A stretch of DNA of 64,000 nt from NCBI RefSeq assembly GCF_023195895.1, contig NZ_JALPRK010000027.1, positions 1-64,000 on the forward strand, given 5' to 3'. Made by a program: the position numbers and the translations under genes. Source of the DNA: Paenibacillus mellifer (GTDB lineage: Bacteria; Bacillota; Bacilli; Paenibacillales; Paenibacillaceae). The stretch's first letter is position 1. Each line of letters starts with the position of its first letter. This document shows positions 1 to 8,555 of the stretch, in pieces. A model generated the notes under the pieces. That model saw only the letters and a list, made by a program, of their open reading frames with translations, searched no databases and was not told the DNA's origin.

Positions 1-130
1 GATAACCCCAAAAGTGAAGCGAGGCTTCGAAGGTAATTCCGATTACTTTTTGGGCTTGGCGGGGACAATTAGGGGCTAACACGCAAATACGTTTCGTATC
101 CAGTTTTCAAGGATTAAACCTTGAATTTGT
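1..130 (+). other. Possible rRNA operon trailer upstream of tRNA cluster
   Basis: The segment has no ORF. The motif CAGTTTTCAAGGATTAAACC (about 101-120) resembles the complement of the boxA-like leader that flanks Bacillales rRNA genes and forms their processing stems. CCCAAAAGT near 7-15 and ACTTTTTGGG near 45-54 could form an outer stem around a GAAGC/GCTTC hairpin. Together with the tRNA cluster that follows, this suggests that 16S-23S-5S genes lie just left of the window. This is inference; no rRNA sequence itself is present. Confidence 0.35.
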
Positions 131-135
131 GGCTT

Positions 136-227
136 GGAGAGATACCCAAGTGGCTATAAGGGGACCCTCTGCTAAGGGGTTAGACTGCGTAAGCGGTGCG
201 AGGGTTCGAATCCCTCTCTCTCCGCCA
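136..227 (+). tRNA. tRNA-Ser (GCT anticodon)
   Basis: The acceptor stem GGAGAGA/TCTCTCC encloses a D-arm, an anticodon loop with GCT at 171-173, a long variable arm typical of serine tRNA, and a TTCGAAT T-loop. CCA is encoded. It reads AGC/AGT codons and is the first tRNA of the cluster. Confidence 0.97.
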
Positions 228-247
228 TTTGTACAAGCTTATATCGT

Positions 248-324
248 GGCGGCGTAGCTCAGCTGGCTAGAGCGTACGGTTCATACCCGTGAGGTCGGGG
301 GTTCGATCCCCTCCGCCGCTACCA
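248..324 (+). tRNA. tRNA-Met (CAT anticodon), elongator type
   Basis: The acceptor stem GGCGGCG/CGCCGCT closes a standard cloverleaf with CAT at 282-284 and an encoded CCA. The overall sequence resembles the Bacillus elongator tRNA-Met rather than the initiator, which normally begins CGCGG and has three G:C pairs under the anticodon loop. A lysidine-modified tRNA-Ile2 also carries CAT and is not strictly excluded. Confidence 0.93.
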
Positions 325-333
325 TAATATTTC

Positions 334-409
334 GGAGGCTTAGCTCAGCTGGGAGAGCATCTGCCTTACAAGCAGAGGGTCGGGGGTTCGATCCCCTCAG
401 CCTCCACCA
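334..409 (+). tRNA. tRNA-Val (TAC anticodon)
   Basis: The acceptor stem GGAGGCT/AGCCTCC, the TAC anticodon at 367-369, the T-loop TTCGATC and an encoded CCA are all visible. It lies 9 bases after tRNA-Met, so the two are presumably processed from one precursor. Confidence 0.97.
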
Positions 410-441
410 TTATTACGCTTTCGAAACCAATATTACACCGT

Positions 442-517
<76 letters not shown>

Positions 518-529
518 TTTACTTCACGC

Positions 530-606
530 GGAGCCGTGGTGTAGAGGCCTAACATGCCTGCCTGTCACGCAGGAGACCGCGGGTTCGAATCCCGTCGGCT
601 CCGCCA
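530..606 (+). tRNA. tRNA-Asp (GTC anticodon)
   Basis: The acceptor stem GGAGCCG/CGGCTCC, the GTC anticodon at 564-566, the T-loop TTCGAAT and an encoded CCA are visible. A terminator-like hairpin follows. Confidence 0.97.
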
Positions 607-627
607 TTTATTTAAATATTTCCACCG

Positions 628-667
628 TAAAGTGGGAAAGTGGCCAACTTCACCGCTTTATTTTTTT
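628..667 (+). terminator. Probable terminator after tRNA-Asp
   Basis: TAAAGTGG (628-635) pairs with CCGCTTTA (653-660) with one G-U pair, and the loop contains a further AAGT/ACTT pairing. A run of seven T follows. It may split the tRNA cluster into two transcription units (Ser to Asp, and Phe to Lys), although I see no strong promoter before tRNA-Phe. Confidence 0.6.
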
Positions 668-689
668 GGGAATTTATCGTAAAACATAC

Positions 690-762
<73 letters not shown>

Positions 763-813
763 CTTTTATGCTCCTACATTATTTTCGGGTAATTCGGGAA
801 GCATAAATCATAT

Positions 814-899
814 GGAGGCTTAGCGAAGTGGCCAAACGCAGCAGACTGTAAATCTGTTCTCTGACGAGTTCGGTGGTTCGAATCCATCAGCCTCCACCA
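814..899 (+). tRNA. tRNA-Tyr (GTA anticodon)
   Basis: The acceptor stem GGAGGCT/AGCCTCC, the GTA anticodon at 848-850, a long class II variable arm, the T-loop TTCGAAT and an encoded CCA are visible. The 86-nt length is normal for bacterial tRNA-Tyr. Confidence 0.96.
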
Positions 900-906
900 G
901 TTTTAT

Positions 907-979
907 GAGCCATTAGCTCAGTTGGTAGAGCACCTGACTTTTAATCAGGGTGTCGAAGGTTCGAGTCCTTCATGGCTCA
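907..979 (+). tRNA. tRNA-Lys (TTT anticodon), no encoded CCA
   Basis: The acceptor stem GAGCCAT/ATGGCTC and the TTT anticodon at 940-942 are visible. Discriminator A979 is followed by TGTC, so CCA is not encoded. A terminator follows at once. Confidence 0.96.
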
Positions 980-983
980 TGTC

Positions 984-1017
984 AAAAGTCGTTGACCTTA
1001 GGGTTGACGGCTTTTTT
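984..1017 (+). terminator. Terminator of the tRNA cluster
   Basis: AAAGTCGTTGACC pairs with GGTTGACGGCTTT using several G-U pairs, with loop TTAG, and is followed by a T run. It lies directly after tRNA-Lys. Confidence 0.8.
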
Positions 1018-1043
1018 GCGTTAAAGCAGGATTTACGTTTACT

Positions 1044-1071
1044 TTGGCGGGTATGATAAAATGTATATAAT
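1044..1071 (+). promoter_or_regulatory. SigA-type promoter of the PucR-family gene
   Basis: TTGGCG (1044-1049), a 16-bp spacer and TATAAT (1066-1071). The expected transcription start near 1078 lies after the ATG at 1061, which supports starting the next gene at 1106. Confidence 0.65.
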
Positions 1072-1105
1072 GAACACTAAAATGCTTGGAGAGAAAGGCA
1101 ACACT

Positions 1106-2206
1106 ATGGATATTAAATTGCTGAAACAGCAAGTGGAGAGGGTCATCGGTACGTCGTTATCGGAGAACGTCCGGGAGACGCAGGCCTGGAACCACGTTAT
1201 GTCGGAGCGGAGTGGTCAGGATGCAGGTCCTTATCGGATCGATGATCGATGGGTATGGTTCGTGGACCGTGAACCCGGAGGCATACGTGTGCTTGAGACG
1301 GAGCTCTCCAAGGTAAGCGAAGCGGAGGCGCGATTAATCCACTTGCTCTTATCCGCGGCTCGCGAATCGTCCCACCCGGTACCCAACCCGAAACGGGACG
1401 ATGAGACTCGCAGCATCCAATTGGGGGAATGGCTGCAGGAACGCATAGAGCTGGGGGAGTTGAATCTGCCGTTACCGGAACATTTTCCTATGAAGCCAAA
1501 GCTGAAGGGTCGAATGCTGCCCTTTTTGCTGAACTGGGAGAGTTCGGGGCAAGGTCAAGCCCTTTCCTTTTCGAAGCTGAACAAGCTCTTGAAGAGTTAC
1601 TTCGGCAGCGAAGTGATCTTAGTTCCGCTGAAAGAGGATTGGCTAATCCTGCTGGCTGAAGAGCTGTTTATGAGCTTGCGGGAAGAGAGCGAAGAGGCGG
1701 CGGAGACGGAACTTGACCTGCTGGGGGCGCTTTGCCAAGGGCTATACGAGCTCGTAACCAACGAATGGGTTGGTGGATTTCATCTGACGGTAGGGGGCAC
1801 GTTAATTGGTGAGGCGGAACTGGCATCAGCTACGTTGTTTCTACGTCAAACGTTGGCCCTCGGTCGAGTGTTTAATGTAACGGACCCCATTCACTTACCT
1901 TGGGAACTGAAGCTGGAGCGCCTCATTTACAGCATTCCTGAGGAACAGCGCCGACAATTTACCCTGGAGCTTGGGGATCGTACCGGACTGTTACAGGACG
2001 AGGAGACGTTGACGACGCTGGAGACGTTTTTTGCATTGGATTGTAATGTTAGCGAAACCGCTAAACGACTTTATATTCACCGGAATACGTTATTATATCG
2101 GATTGATAAATTCAAACAGGAAACCGGACTGGATGTAAGGACGTTTGACGACGCCGTTTTGGTCAAGCTGGAGCTGCTATTGTATAAAGTGACGAAAAGG
2201 CCATGA
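1106..2206 (+). CDS. PucR/CdaR-family transcriptional regulator
   Basis: A 366-residue DNA-binding regulator. The last 60 residues form a PucR-type C-terminal helix-turn-helix: NVSETAKRLYIHRNTLLYRIDKF is the recognisable core, where regulators of this family contact DNA. The N-terminal two thirds match no domain I can name and probably sense a ligand or partner. ATG 1106 is preferred to the in-frame ATG 1061 because GGAGAGAAAGG sits just upstream and the likely promoter lies over the earlier start. It precedes the MsmX-type ATPase gene in the same direction, which could reflect regulation of sugar uptake, but no operator is evident. The family call is firm; the target is unknown. Confidence 0.85.
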   Translation: MDIKLLKQQVERVIGTSLSENVRETQAWNHVMSERSGQDAGPYRIDDRWVWFVDREPGGIRVLETELSKVSEAEARLIHLLLSAARESSHPVPNPKRDDETRSIQLGEWLQERIELGELNLPLPEHFPMKPKLKGRMLPFLLNWESSGQGQALSFSKLNKLLKSYFGSEVILVPLKEDWLILLAEELFMSLREESEEAAETELDLLGALCQGLYELVTNEWVGGFHLTVGGTLIGEAELASATLFLRQTLALGRVFNVTDPIHLPWELKLERLIYSIPEEQRRQFTLELGDRTGLLQDEETLTTLETFFALDCNVSETAKRLYIHRNTLLYRIDKFKQETGLDVRTFDDAVLVKLELLLYKVTKRP

Positions 2207-2333
2207 GTTTTTTGTGCAGTTTGTGGATGGATGGGTGAACTCCTATCGACTAATATATAAATATAAAATGTATCCGATTTCATAAAGGTCATAGAACCCT
2301 TAACACCAAATTCATTTATGGGAGGCCAAACAC

Positions 2334-3455
2334 ATGGCAGGCGTACGCTTAGAACACATTTTCAAAAAATACCCGGGTGCTGCAAAAGCAACTGTAGAAG
2401 ACATCAACCTTGATATTGCGGATAAAGAATTCCTCGTACTGGTAGGTCCATCCGGTTGCGGTAAATCCACAACTCTTCGGATGATCGCTGGTTTGGAAGA
2501 AATTACAGAAGGTAAATTGTACATCGGCGACCGCGTCGTGAACGACGTTGCTCCGAAAGACCGCGACATCGCGATGGTATTCCAATCCTACGCGCTGTAC
2601 CCGCACATGAACGTATATCAAAACATGGCGTTCGGTTTGAAACTGCGTAAAGTGAAGAAAGACGAAATCGACCAACGCGTTCGCGAAGCTGCAAAGATCC
2701 TCGACATCGAGCATTTGCTGGATCGCAAACCTAAAGCTCTTTCCGGTGGTCAACGTCAACGGGTTGCCTTGGGCCGCGCAATCGTCCGCGATCCACAAGT
2801 GTTCCTGATGGACGAACCGCTTTCCAACTTGGATGCTAAACTGCGCGGTCAAATGCGCGCGGAAATCACGAAACTGGTTAAACGTCTGGAAACCACTTGC
2901 ATCTACGTAACCCATGACCAAATTGAAGCTATGACGATGGGTGACCGCATCGTGGTTATGCACGACGGTATCATCCAACAAGCTGCTTCTCCAGAAGAGC
3001 TGTACAACCAACCGGGCAATATCTTCGTTGCTGGCTTTATCGGTTCCCCTACGATGAACTTCGTAAACGGTACTCTGGCAGAAGAAGCTGGTACAGTTCG
3101 TTTCAAAGCTACCAACATGGACGTTGTTGTGCCTCAAGGTAAAGCAACCGTTCTGAAAGAAAAAGGCTACATTGGCAAAGAAGTGATCATGGGTATTCGT
3201 CCTGAGGACATCCATGAAGAGCCAGTATTCCTGGAAGCTTCGCCGCAAACTGCATTCACCGCTAACGTGTACCTGACAGAAAACCTGGGTCACGAAATGC
3301 AATTGTACCTGAACGGTGCTGGCGGCGACGGCCTGATCGCTCGCGTTGACGGCCGCTCCAACACGCGTGAAGGTGACAATGTTAAACTGGCTATTGATAT
3401 GAACAAAATTCATATCTTCGACAAAGAAACAGAACGCAACGTGTTCTTCAGCTAA
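2334..3455 (+). CDS. msmX: MsmX/UgpC-type ATP-binding protein for CUT1 sugar importers
   Basis: A 373-residue cytoplasmic ATPase that powers carbohydrate ABC importers. Walker A (GPSGCGKST), the ABC signature (LSGGQRQR) and Walker B (VFLMDEP) are followed by a C-terminal regulatory domain with [10 protein letters not shown], as in MalK/UgpC/MsmX. The start has a GGGAGG site 8 bases upstream. No permease or binding protein is adjacent, and the gene ends in its own terminator, so it is monocistronic. In Bacillus, MsmX is shared by several CUT1 importers. The two importers at 27.2-30.5 kb and 54.0-57.6 kb lack an ATPase and are natural clients (inference). Codon choice is strongly biased, as in highly expressed genes. 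Confidence 0.93.
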   Translation: MAGVRLEHIFKKYPGAAKATVEDINLDIADKEFLVLVGPSGCGKSTTLRMIAGLEEITEGKLYIGDRVVNDVAPKDRDIAMVFQSYALYPHMNVYQNMAFGLKLRKVKKDEIDQRVREAAKILDIEHLLDRKPKALSGGQRQRVALGRAIVRDPQVFLMDEPLSNLDAKLRGQMRAEITKLVKRLETTCIYVTHDQIEAMTMGDRIVVMHDGIIQQAASPEELYNQPGNIFVAGFIGSPTMNFVNGTLAEEAGTVRFKATNMDVVVPQGKATVLKEKGYIGKEVIMGIRPEDIHEEPVFLEASPQTAFTANVYLTENLGHEMQLYLNGAGGDGLIARVDGRSNTREGDNVKLAIDMNKIHIFDKETERNVFFS

Positions 3456-3475
3456 ACCGTTAAGCGTTGAAGAAG

Positions 3476-3498
3476 CCGCCCTTCGGGGCGGTTTTTTT
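3476..3498 (+). terminator. Terminator after msmX
   Basis: Perfect stem CCGCCC-TTCG-GGGCGG followed by seven T. Confidence 0.95.
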
Positions 3499-3567
3499 GT
3501 TAAGCGGGAGAAACGACCGCTTCAAAGCATGGAACCCGGGCTACTCCCGGGGCAATGATTGATTTAC

Positions 3568-3596
3568 GTGACAATTTCCTTTACGATGAATACATT
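3568..3596 (+). promoter_or_regulatory. Possible promoter of the hprK operon
   Basis: GTGACA (3568-3573), a 17-bp spacer and TACATT (3591-3596) resemble a weak SigA promoter about 115 bp before hprK. Confidence 0.45.
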
Positions 3597-3710
3597 AAGT
3601 GATCCTGTAACAAGATGAATGAATGCCGTAAAGGCAGCTTATATTGGAGCCGGAGCTTGTTTGAGATGGATAACCCGTCTGGGATGCCGGCAGGGGAAAG
3701 GAAGAGCACC

Positions 3711-4652
3711 ATGGCTAAAAAAGTGAAAGTATCCGAATTGGTCAACCAGTTCGGGCTCGAGGTGGTTTCCGGAGAGCAGGGCTTGAAGCGTGCGATTACG
3801 GTCGATGATCTGTATCGTCCGGGTCTGGAGATGGCCGGATATTTTGAATACCACCCGCCGGAGCGCGTTCAGATTTTAGGGAAAACGGAGTTGGCTTTCT
3901 TCGAGATGCTTCCGGAGAAGGAGCGCAGAGATCGGATGGAGCGGTTATGCAGCAGTGAAGAGACTCCTTGCATTATCGTCACCCGGTCTTGGAACGTGCC
4001 AGAGGAATTAATTGAGATCAGTTCGGAGAAGCAGATCCCGGTCCTTCGCAGCAGCATGGCAACCACCATACTGTCGAGCCGGATCACAAGCTTTCTGGAA
4101 CGGAAGCTGGCGCCAACGGCGACCATTCATGGGGTTCTCGTCGATGTTTATGGCGTAGGGATGCTGATAACGGGTACCAGCGGAATCGGGAAGAGCGAAA
4201 CCGCACTTGAGCTGGTGAAGCGGGGTCACCGTCTAATTGCGGACGATGCCGTAGAAATTCGGCAAACCTCGGACAATCAATTGCATGGTTCGGCACCCGA
4301 ACTGATCCGTCACTTGTTAGAAATCCGCGGTGTCGGGATTATCAATGTCATGACGTTGTTTGGCGCCGGGGCGATCCGCAACAACAAACGGATTACGCTT
4401 GTCGTAAGGCTGGAAGCTTGGCAGCAGGAGAAGCAGTATGACCGGTTGGGGCTGGATGAGGAGACGACGCGTATCATCGATACCGATGTGCCGCTGGCCA
4501 CGATTCCCGTACGTCCCGGGCGGAACTTGGCTGTCATCATCGAGGTGGCTGCGATGAACTTCCGTTTGAAGCGGATGGGGTATAACGCCGCGCTGCAGTT
4601 TACGACAAAACTGACCGAAACGATTGCGGAAGATATCGACGATTTGGATTAG
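3711..4652 (+). CDS. hprK: HPr kinase/phosphorylase
   Basis: A 313-residue bifunctional enzyme that phosphorylates HPr and Crh on Ser46 with ATP and removes the phosphate, setting carbon catabolite control in Firmicutes. Visible are the catalytic-region histidine in [11 protein letters not shown] (H140), the Walker A loop GTSGIGKS (155-162), and the family signature [10 protein letters not shown] (204-213). ATG 3711 gives the family's usual length of about 310 and has AAAGGA 8 bases upstream; the frame stays open to 3615 but adds an atypical leader. lgt follows 11 bases later. The order hprK-lgt-ppaX matches Bacillus, and the substrate HPr/Crh gene lies at 40.4 kb. Confidence 0.97.
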   Translation: MAKKVKVSELVNQFGLEVVSGEQGLKRAITVDDLYRPGLEMAGYFEYHPPERVQILGKTELAFFEMLPEKERRDRMERLCSSEETPCIIVTRSWNVPEELIEISSEKQIPVLRSSMATTILSSRITSFLERKLAPTATIHGVLVDVYGVGMLITGTSGIGKSETALELVKRGHRLIADDAVEIRQTSDNQLHGSAPELIRHLLEIRGVGIINVMTLFGAGAIRNNKRITLVVRLEAWQQEKQYDRLGLDEETTRIIDTDVPLATIPVRPGRNLAVIIEVAAMNFRLKRMGYNAALQFTTKLTETIAEDIDDLD

Positions 4653-4663
4653 GAGCGTGAACG

Positions 4664-5701
4664 ATGGGCACTTTGTTATTAGACCCGATCGCATTTTCCA
4701 TCGGGGGCTTGAAAGTACACTGGTATGGACTGATTCTAGGAAGCGCTGCATTAGTTGGCCTTCTGTTAGCGGTATGGGAAGGGAAGCGGTTCCGCATTCC
4801 CCAGGAATTCTTTATGGACTTGCTGTTACTGGGGGTGCCGTCGGCGATTATCGCCGCGCGAATTTATTACGTCGCATTTATGTGGGACGATTACAAGAAT
4901 AACTTCTGGGATGTCTTTAAGATCTGGAATGGCGGGATCGCCATCTATGGGGCGCTGATCGGTGCGATTATATGCGCGGTGATCTTTGTTCGGCGCCGGG
5001 GTTATAACTTCTGGCGGATCGCCGATATTTGTGCCCCTGGGCTCATTATTGGGCAAATGATCGGGCGTTGGGGGAACTTTGTCAATCAGGAAGCTTATGG
5101 CGGTCCGACAACCGAGAGCTTCCTTCGCGAGAACCTGCACCTGCCGTCGTTTATCGTAAATCAAATGAATGTGCAGGGGACGTTCCATCACCCTACCTTT
5201 TTATACGAGTCACTATGGAATTTGGTGGGATTGTTCCTGCTTCTAATCTTGCGCAGACAGAAATTTTTGCGCTCCGGCGAATTGTTTGCCTCGTACTTCA
5301 TCTGGTATTCGATCGGACGATTCTTCATCGAAGCACTTCGGACCGACAGCTTGGCATTCCAAGGGGCAGCTTGGCTCGCCTCGTTCGTGAACGGGCTGTG
5401 GTCACCGATGACCTGGTTAGGCTTTGAATTGGGCTATCTGGCCCCGTCTTACGGAAACGTACGTATCTCGCAACTTCTCGCCATTGGGATTGTGATTGCC
5501 GCTGTTATTTTCATTATTGTACGCCGTCGTACGGTAAGTGATTTGCCGTACTATAGCGATCCAATTATTTCCACGAAAGTAGCCGCTGCGGGGGTGCCGG
5601 GTGTAACGGCAAGTGCCGAACCGGAGAAAGCAGAGCCGGTTAAGCCGATGGAGACGACGGTGGAGGAGCAACCGGAAGTTCCGGAAGAGAAGAAGGAGTA
5701 G
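4664..5701 (+). CDS. lgt: Prolipoprotein diacylglyceryl transferase, extended C terminus
   Basis: A membrane enzyme that moves diacylglycerol from phosphatidylglycerol to the lipobox cysteine of prolipoproteins, which here would include the solute-binding lipoproteins at 27.2, 44.8 and 55.9 kb. The Lgt signature GRWGNFVNQEAYG is at residues 134-146 and about seven hydrophobic segments are present. The protein has 345 residues against about 270 in Bacillus; the last 60 or so residues are a Pro/Glu/Lys-rich tail. Where E. coli Lgt has the HGGLIG motif with an important histidine, this protein reads YGALIG (Y95). The ribosome binding site AGGAG overlaps the hprK stop codon, so the genes are probably co-translated. 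Confidence 0.95.
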   Translation: MGTLLLDPIAFSIGGLKVHWYGLILGSAALVGLLLAVWEGKRFRIPQEFFMDLLLLGVPSAIIAARIYYVAFMWDDYKNNFWDVFKIWNGGIAIYGALIGAIICAVIFVRRRGYNFWRIADICAPGLIIGQMIGRWGNFVNQEAYGGPTTESFLRENLHLPSFIVNQMNVQGTFHHPTFLYESLWNLVGLFLLLILRRQKFLRSGELFASYFIWYSIGRFFIEALRTDSLAFQGAAWLASFVNGLWSPMTWLGFELGYLAPSYGNVRISQLLAIGIVIAAVIFIIVRRRTVSDLPYYSDPIISTKVAAAGVPGVTASAEPEKAEPVKPMETTVEEQPEVPEEKKE

Positions 5702-5708
5702 CGACCAC

Positions 5709-6362
5709 ATGATAGACACCGTGTTATTTGATCTGGATGGAACGATCATCAATACCAACGAACTGATTATTACGACATTTGAGCATGTCATTGAAAAAAA
5801 CGGCTTAAAGCCCCATACCCGGGAAGAAATCATCCCGCATATGGGCATGACGCTGGAGCATCAGCTGCAGATTTTCTCGGGTAGACAGGACGTCGCCGAT
5901 CTGGTGGCGGATTACCGGAAATACAATCGGGAACGTCATGATGAATTGATCCGTGACTTTCCACATGTGAAGGAAGTGATCTCCAAGCTGCACGACCGGG
6001 GGATCACGATAGGCATCGTCACAACGAAAATTAAGGAAACGACGCTGCTCGCCTTGAACATGTTCGGGTTCAAACCGTATATGAAGGCGATCGTAACGGT
6101 GGAGGACGTGAAGCATCCTAAGCCGCATCCCGAGCCGATTCTAACGGCGTTGCGCGAGCTGAACGCCGATCCGGCGCGAACACTGATGGTCGGCGATAGT
6201 GCGGCGGATCTGCAGTGTGCGAAGGCGGCGGGCGTACAAGCTGCCGGCGTGGCTTGGTCGTTGAAAGGCGAAGCGATGTTGCGCAAGTATGATCCTGACT
6301 ACATCCTCCAGGATATGACCGATCTCTACGGTATCTTAGGGTGGGAGCCGGTGAAGTCGTGA
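5709..6362 (+). CDS. ppaX: Pyrophosphatase PpaX (HAD family)
   Basis: A 217-residue HAD hydrolase. In Bacillus, PpaX splits the pyrophosphate made when HprK dephosphorylates P-Ser-HPr by phosphorolysis. Motif I FDLDGT gives nucleophile D8 and acid D10; motif II is TTK; the late motif MVGDSAADLQCAKAAG binds magnesium. ATG 5709 is chosen because it matches the family N terminus and has AAGGAG 10 bases upstream inside the end of lgt; the longer open frame from 5613 encodes an Arg-rich stretch that is a shadow of the lgt tail. Operon position after hprK and lgt supports PpaX over a generic phosphoglycolate phosphatase. Confidence 0.93.
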   Translation: MIDTVLFDLDGTIINTNELIITTFEHVIEKNGLKPHTREEIIPHMGMTLEHQLQIFSGRQDVADLVADYRKYNRERHDELIRDFPHVKEVISKLHDRGITIGIVTTKIKETTLLALNMFGFKPYMKAIVTVEDVKHPKPHPEPILTALRELNADPARTLMVGDSAADLQCAKAAGVQAAGVAWSLKGEAMLRKYDPDYILQDMTDLYGILGWEPVKS

Positions 6363-6850
6363 GACAAGTCAAACGGTATCCTGTCGAAGGGCCCAACGCA
6401 CTTTGGCAGCTATACCGAACGGTAAGCCCTTGGAAGGGCGTACGCAATTTTATATTTATCCAAATCGCCCGGTACTGCCCGATTCTCTCTGTGAAGAATG
6501 CGATTTATCGGCGGGTTCTTGGTATGAAGGTCGGCGAGCATACCGCGTTTGGGCTGATGGTGATGGTTGACGTTTTTTTTCCGGAGCTCATTACAGTGGG
6601 ACGTAATTCGGTGATCGGTTACAACACAACCATCCTGGCCCATGAGTACCTGATCAAGGAATACCGGCTGGGTGAGGTACGGATTGGCGATGAGGTGATG
6701 ATTGGGGCGAATAGCACCATTCTCCCGGGCGTTACGATCGGGGACGGCGCAGTCATCGCGGCTGGATCGGTGGTACATAAAGACGTGGCTCCCGGCATGT
6801 TTGTGGGCGGCAATCCGCTGCAGGTGCTTGAGCGGAAGAGCCCTAGTTGA
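6359..6850 (+). CDS. yvoF: YvoF-like left-handed beta-helix acyltransferase
   Basis: A 163-residue acyltransferase of the maltose/galactoside O-acetyltransferase superfamily. Hexapeptide repeats are visible in TVGRNSVIGYNTTI and in IGDEVMIGANSTILPGVTIG. It lies where Bacillus has yvoF, between ppaX and the his operon. GTG 6359 is preferred because GTGA overlaps the ppaX stop by four bases, a sign of translational coupling, and the resulting start MRQVKRYPV resembles YvoF; a GTG at 6341 is also in frame. The substrate is unknown. The his operon does not follow directly: an ECF sigma and acyltransferase block is inserted between. Confidence 0.85.
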   Translation: MRQVKRYPVEGPNALWQLYRTVSPWKGVRNFIFIQIARYCPILSVKNAIYRRVLGMKVGEHTAFGLMVMVDVFFPELITVGRNSVIGYNTTILAHEYLIKEYRLGEVRIGDEVMIGANSTILPGVTIGDGAVIAAGSVVHKDVAPGMFVGGNPLQVLERKSPS

Positions 6851-6888
6851 TGCACGCATGACCTAGGGAACTCGAATTGTCAGTAGGC

Positions 6889-7075
6889 GCTAACGCTGAT
6901 CAGGAACGCTATTGTGACTAATTCAGCGCTTTTGAAATTCTAACGACGGTGAGCCACGCTATTTCGAGGAAAACACCTGGTTACGGCAGCAAAAAGAGAC
7001 AATAAGCATTGTGGTCAGCGTTAGAATTGTAAAACGGTGATTTTGGCGGATATAAGCTTTGTGACAAGCGTTATA
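6889..7075. repeat. 187-bp dyad repeat element, copy A
   Basis: An intergenic element of four 25-bp units. Two forward units begin at 6889 and 6939, and two inverted units at 7001 and 7051; the middle gap (6964-7000) is 37 bp. Forward units carry TAACG near the left end and CTATT at the right end; read on the other strand, the inverted units carry TAACGCT and GCTTAT. The cores and spacers vary. It lies between yvoF and a bidirectional terminator. Copies B (41682) and C (51414) have exactly the same spacing. Confidence 0.85.
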
Positions 7076-7093
7076 AGTTAAGCTGAGTTAAAG

Positions 7094-7138
7094 AAAAGCG
7101 GCCTTGAACCGGTATCTTACTGGTTCAAGGTCGCCTTT
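7094..7138. terminator. Bidirectional terminator between convergent genes
   Basis: GGCCTTGAACCGGT pairs with ACTGGTTCAAGGTCGCC around loop ATCTT, with A and T runs on either side. It serves yvoF on the plus strand and the DUF4179 gene on the minus strand. Confidence 0.85.
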
Positions 7139-7145
7139 TGCTTTA

Positions 7146-8555
7146 TCATTTGAGTGGGATCTTAAATTCTTGGGGTTTGTAGGTGCTGTCCACCACTTCG
7201 GTTAAGGTAAAAGTTAACGGTTGCGCGTACGTTTTAGGCTCCAGCTCAAACGTGATGACTTCGGTCGTCGAATCATTCATATAATCGGACGGTTTACCGT
7301 CCACTTGAAGGATACGATGCTTTGCACCTTCGCGGTCGGTAAACTCCTCTTCAATTTGAAATGGAAGCCCAACGTCAACTTTTGTTTTTTTCTCGGCATA
7401 GATGCGGACTAGTGTACTTTGTTGGTCATGAATTATATTTACCTTTAGGATTGTCGAATCCGTAGCATGAAGTTGATTCTTCTCCGTATCAATAACCAGG
7501 TCAAAGGACCTCTTTTTGGTGCTAAGGGTTCCAAAACCGTCGATTTGAAGCGTGACCTCGTTCCAATCCGAGTAATAAAGGCTTTCAAATTCAATCCCCT
7601 GAAGATTCACTTCGTTGTTACTCAAAATTTTGTGGTCATAAATTACGTTCTTGGAACGCGTATAGTAGTGAAATTGACTCTCCTGCTTCTCACCTAAGTA
7701 GAGCTTCGCCTTAAGGTTGACAGCCATGTGAACATCCGTCCGCATTTGCGGCTCAAAGACGATGATCGTGCTTAACGGACGTATACTCACCTCGCGGATG
7801 GCGATCTTTGTACGATTTACCGTGGCGGTCTGTTTGACTGGAACGACCTTCTCCATTCCCTCATAAGGACGGCTGCTCCACGCGATGGGGATCTTTGCAA
7901 TGGGATCACTATTTGTCACTCTGGAATCTACAGCAAAGCCAGCTTGAGTCGGCGCATCTTGATCAAAGGTGATCTTAAAGTAGCTATGATTAACATCCTT
8001 TGAATCAACAAATGATGTACCGCTTTGTCTAGGAAGGTTGATAAATATATCCCCATCCATATCGATCAGATAGCCATAAAAGTTATCAACGGCTTTCACA
8101 TCCTCAGGATTGACCATCGAATAAAACACCACCACCGTCCTCCCATCCGCCAACACGCCATCAACGGTAACCTTCGTTCCCGCCACTTCCGTCGACTTCC
8201 TGATTGGCTGGTATAAGCCGTGTTCGGCGGCCCGTTCCATCTCAGAGGTCATTAAGGCAGAGACATAGTTCGGAATAACCTCGTTCTGGCTGGCTGTGGT
8301 GGGTGATAAGGGTGAGCCAACAAACGAGCTACCACTTGGCCAAACGAACAACAACAGCAGGCACATGGCCAGTGTTCCAGCCGCCCCGGCGGTCCAGGCC
8401 AGCCCCCGGCGCAGATGCCATTTACCGCGCAGATTTCTTCCCTGCTCCAGGCCATGCCGAATCGCCGCCTCCAGTTGCTCGTCTCCGATCTGCTTCTCGG
8501 CGATCCGAACGCCGTCAAAATAACGAGCCAGCAGGTTTTCCTCCCGGTCAACCAT
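7146..8555 (-). CDS. DUF4179 membrane protein, probable anti-sigma factor
   Basis: A 469-residue protein with a short cytoplasmic N terminus (MVDREENLLARYFDG), one membrane helix at about residues 52-71 (TAGAAGTLAMCLLLLFVW) and a large extracytoplasmic domain of DUF4179 type. Proteins with this layout next to ECF sigma genes usually hold the sigma factor inactive until an envelope signal arrives. ATG 8555 is chosen because GGAGGTGA lies just upstream and the gene then overlaps the sigma stop by 8 bases; the ATG at 8576 lies upstream of that site. The signal is unknown. The role as anti-sigma rests on gene order and topology. Confidence 0.8.
   Translation of the reverse strand: MVDREENLLARYFDGVRIAEKQIGDEQLEAAIRHGLEQGRNLRGKWHLRRGLAWTAGAAGTLAMCLLLLFVWPSGSSFVGSPLSPTTASQNEVIPNYVSALMTSEMERAAEHGLYQPIRKSTEVAGTKVTVDGVLADGRTVVVFYSMVNPEDVKAVDNFYGYLIDMDGDIFINLPRQSGTSFVDSKDVNHSYFKITFDQDAPTQAGFAVDSRVTNSDPIAKIPIAWSSRPYEGMEKVVPVKQTATVNRTKIAIREVSIRPLSTIIVFEPQMRTDVHMAVNLKAKLYLGEKQESQFHYYTRSKNVIYDHKILSNNEVNLQGIEFESLYYSDWNEVTLQIDGFGTLSTKKRSFDLVIDTEKNQLHATDSTILKVNIIHDQQSTLVRIYAEKKTKVDVGLPFQIEEEFTDREGAKHRILQVDGKPSDYMNDSTTEVITFELEPKTYAQPLTFTLTEVVDSTYKPQEFKIPLK

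Noticed and set aside
6889..7075. Insertion sequence or MITE
   Set aside because: No transposase and no visible target duplication. The inverted units are internal and evenly spaced rather than terminal repeats of a mobile element.
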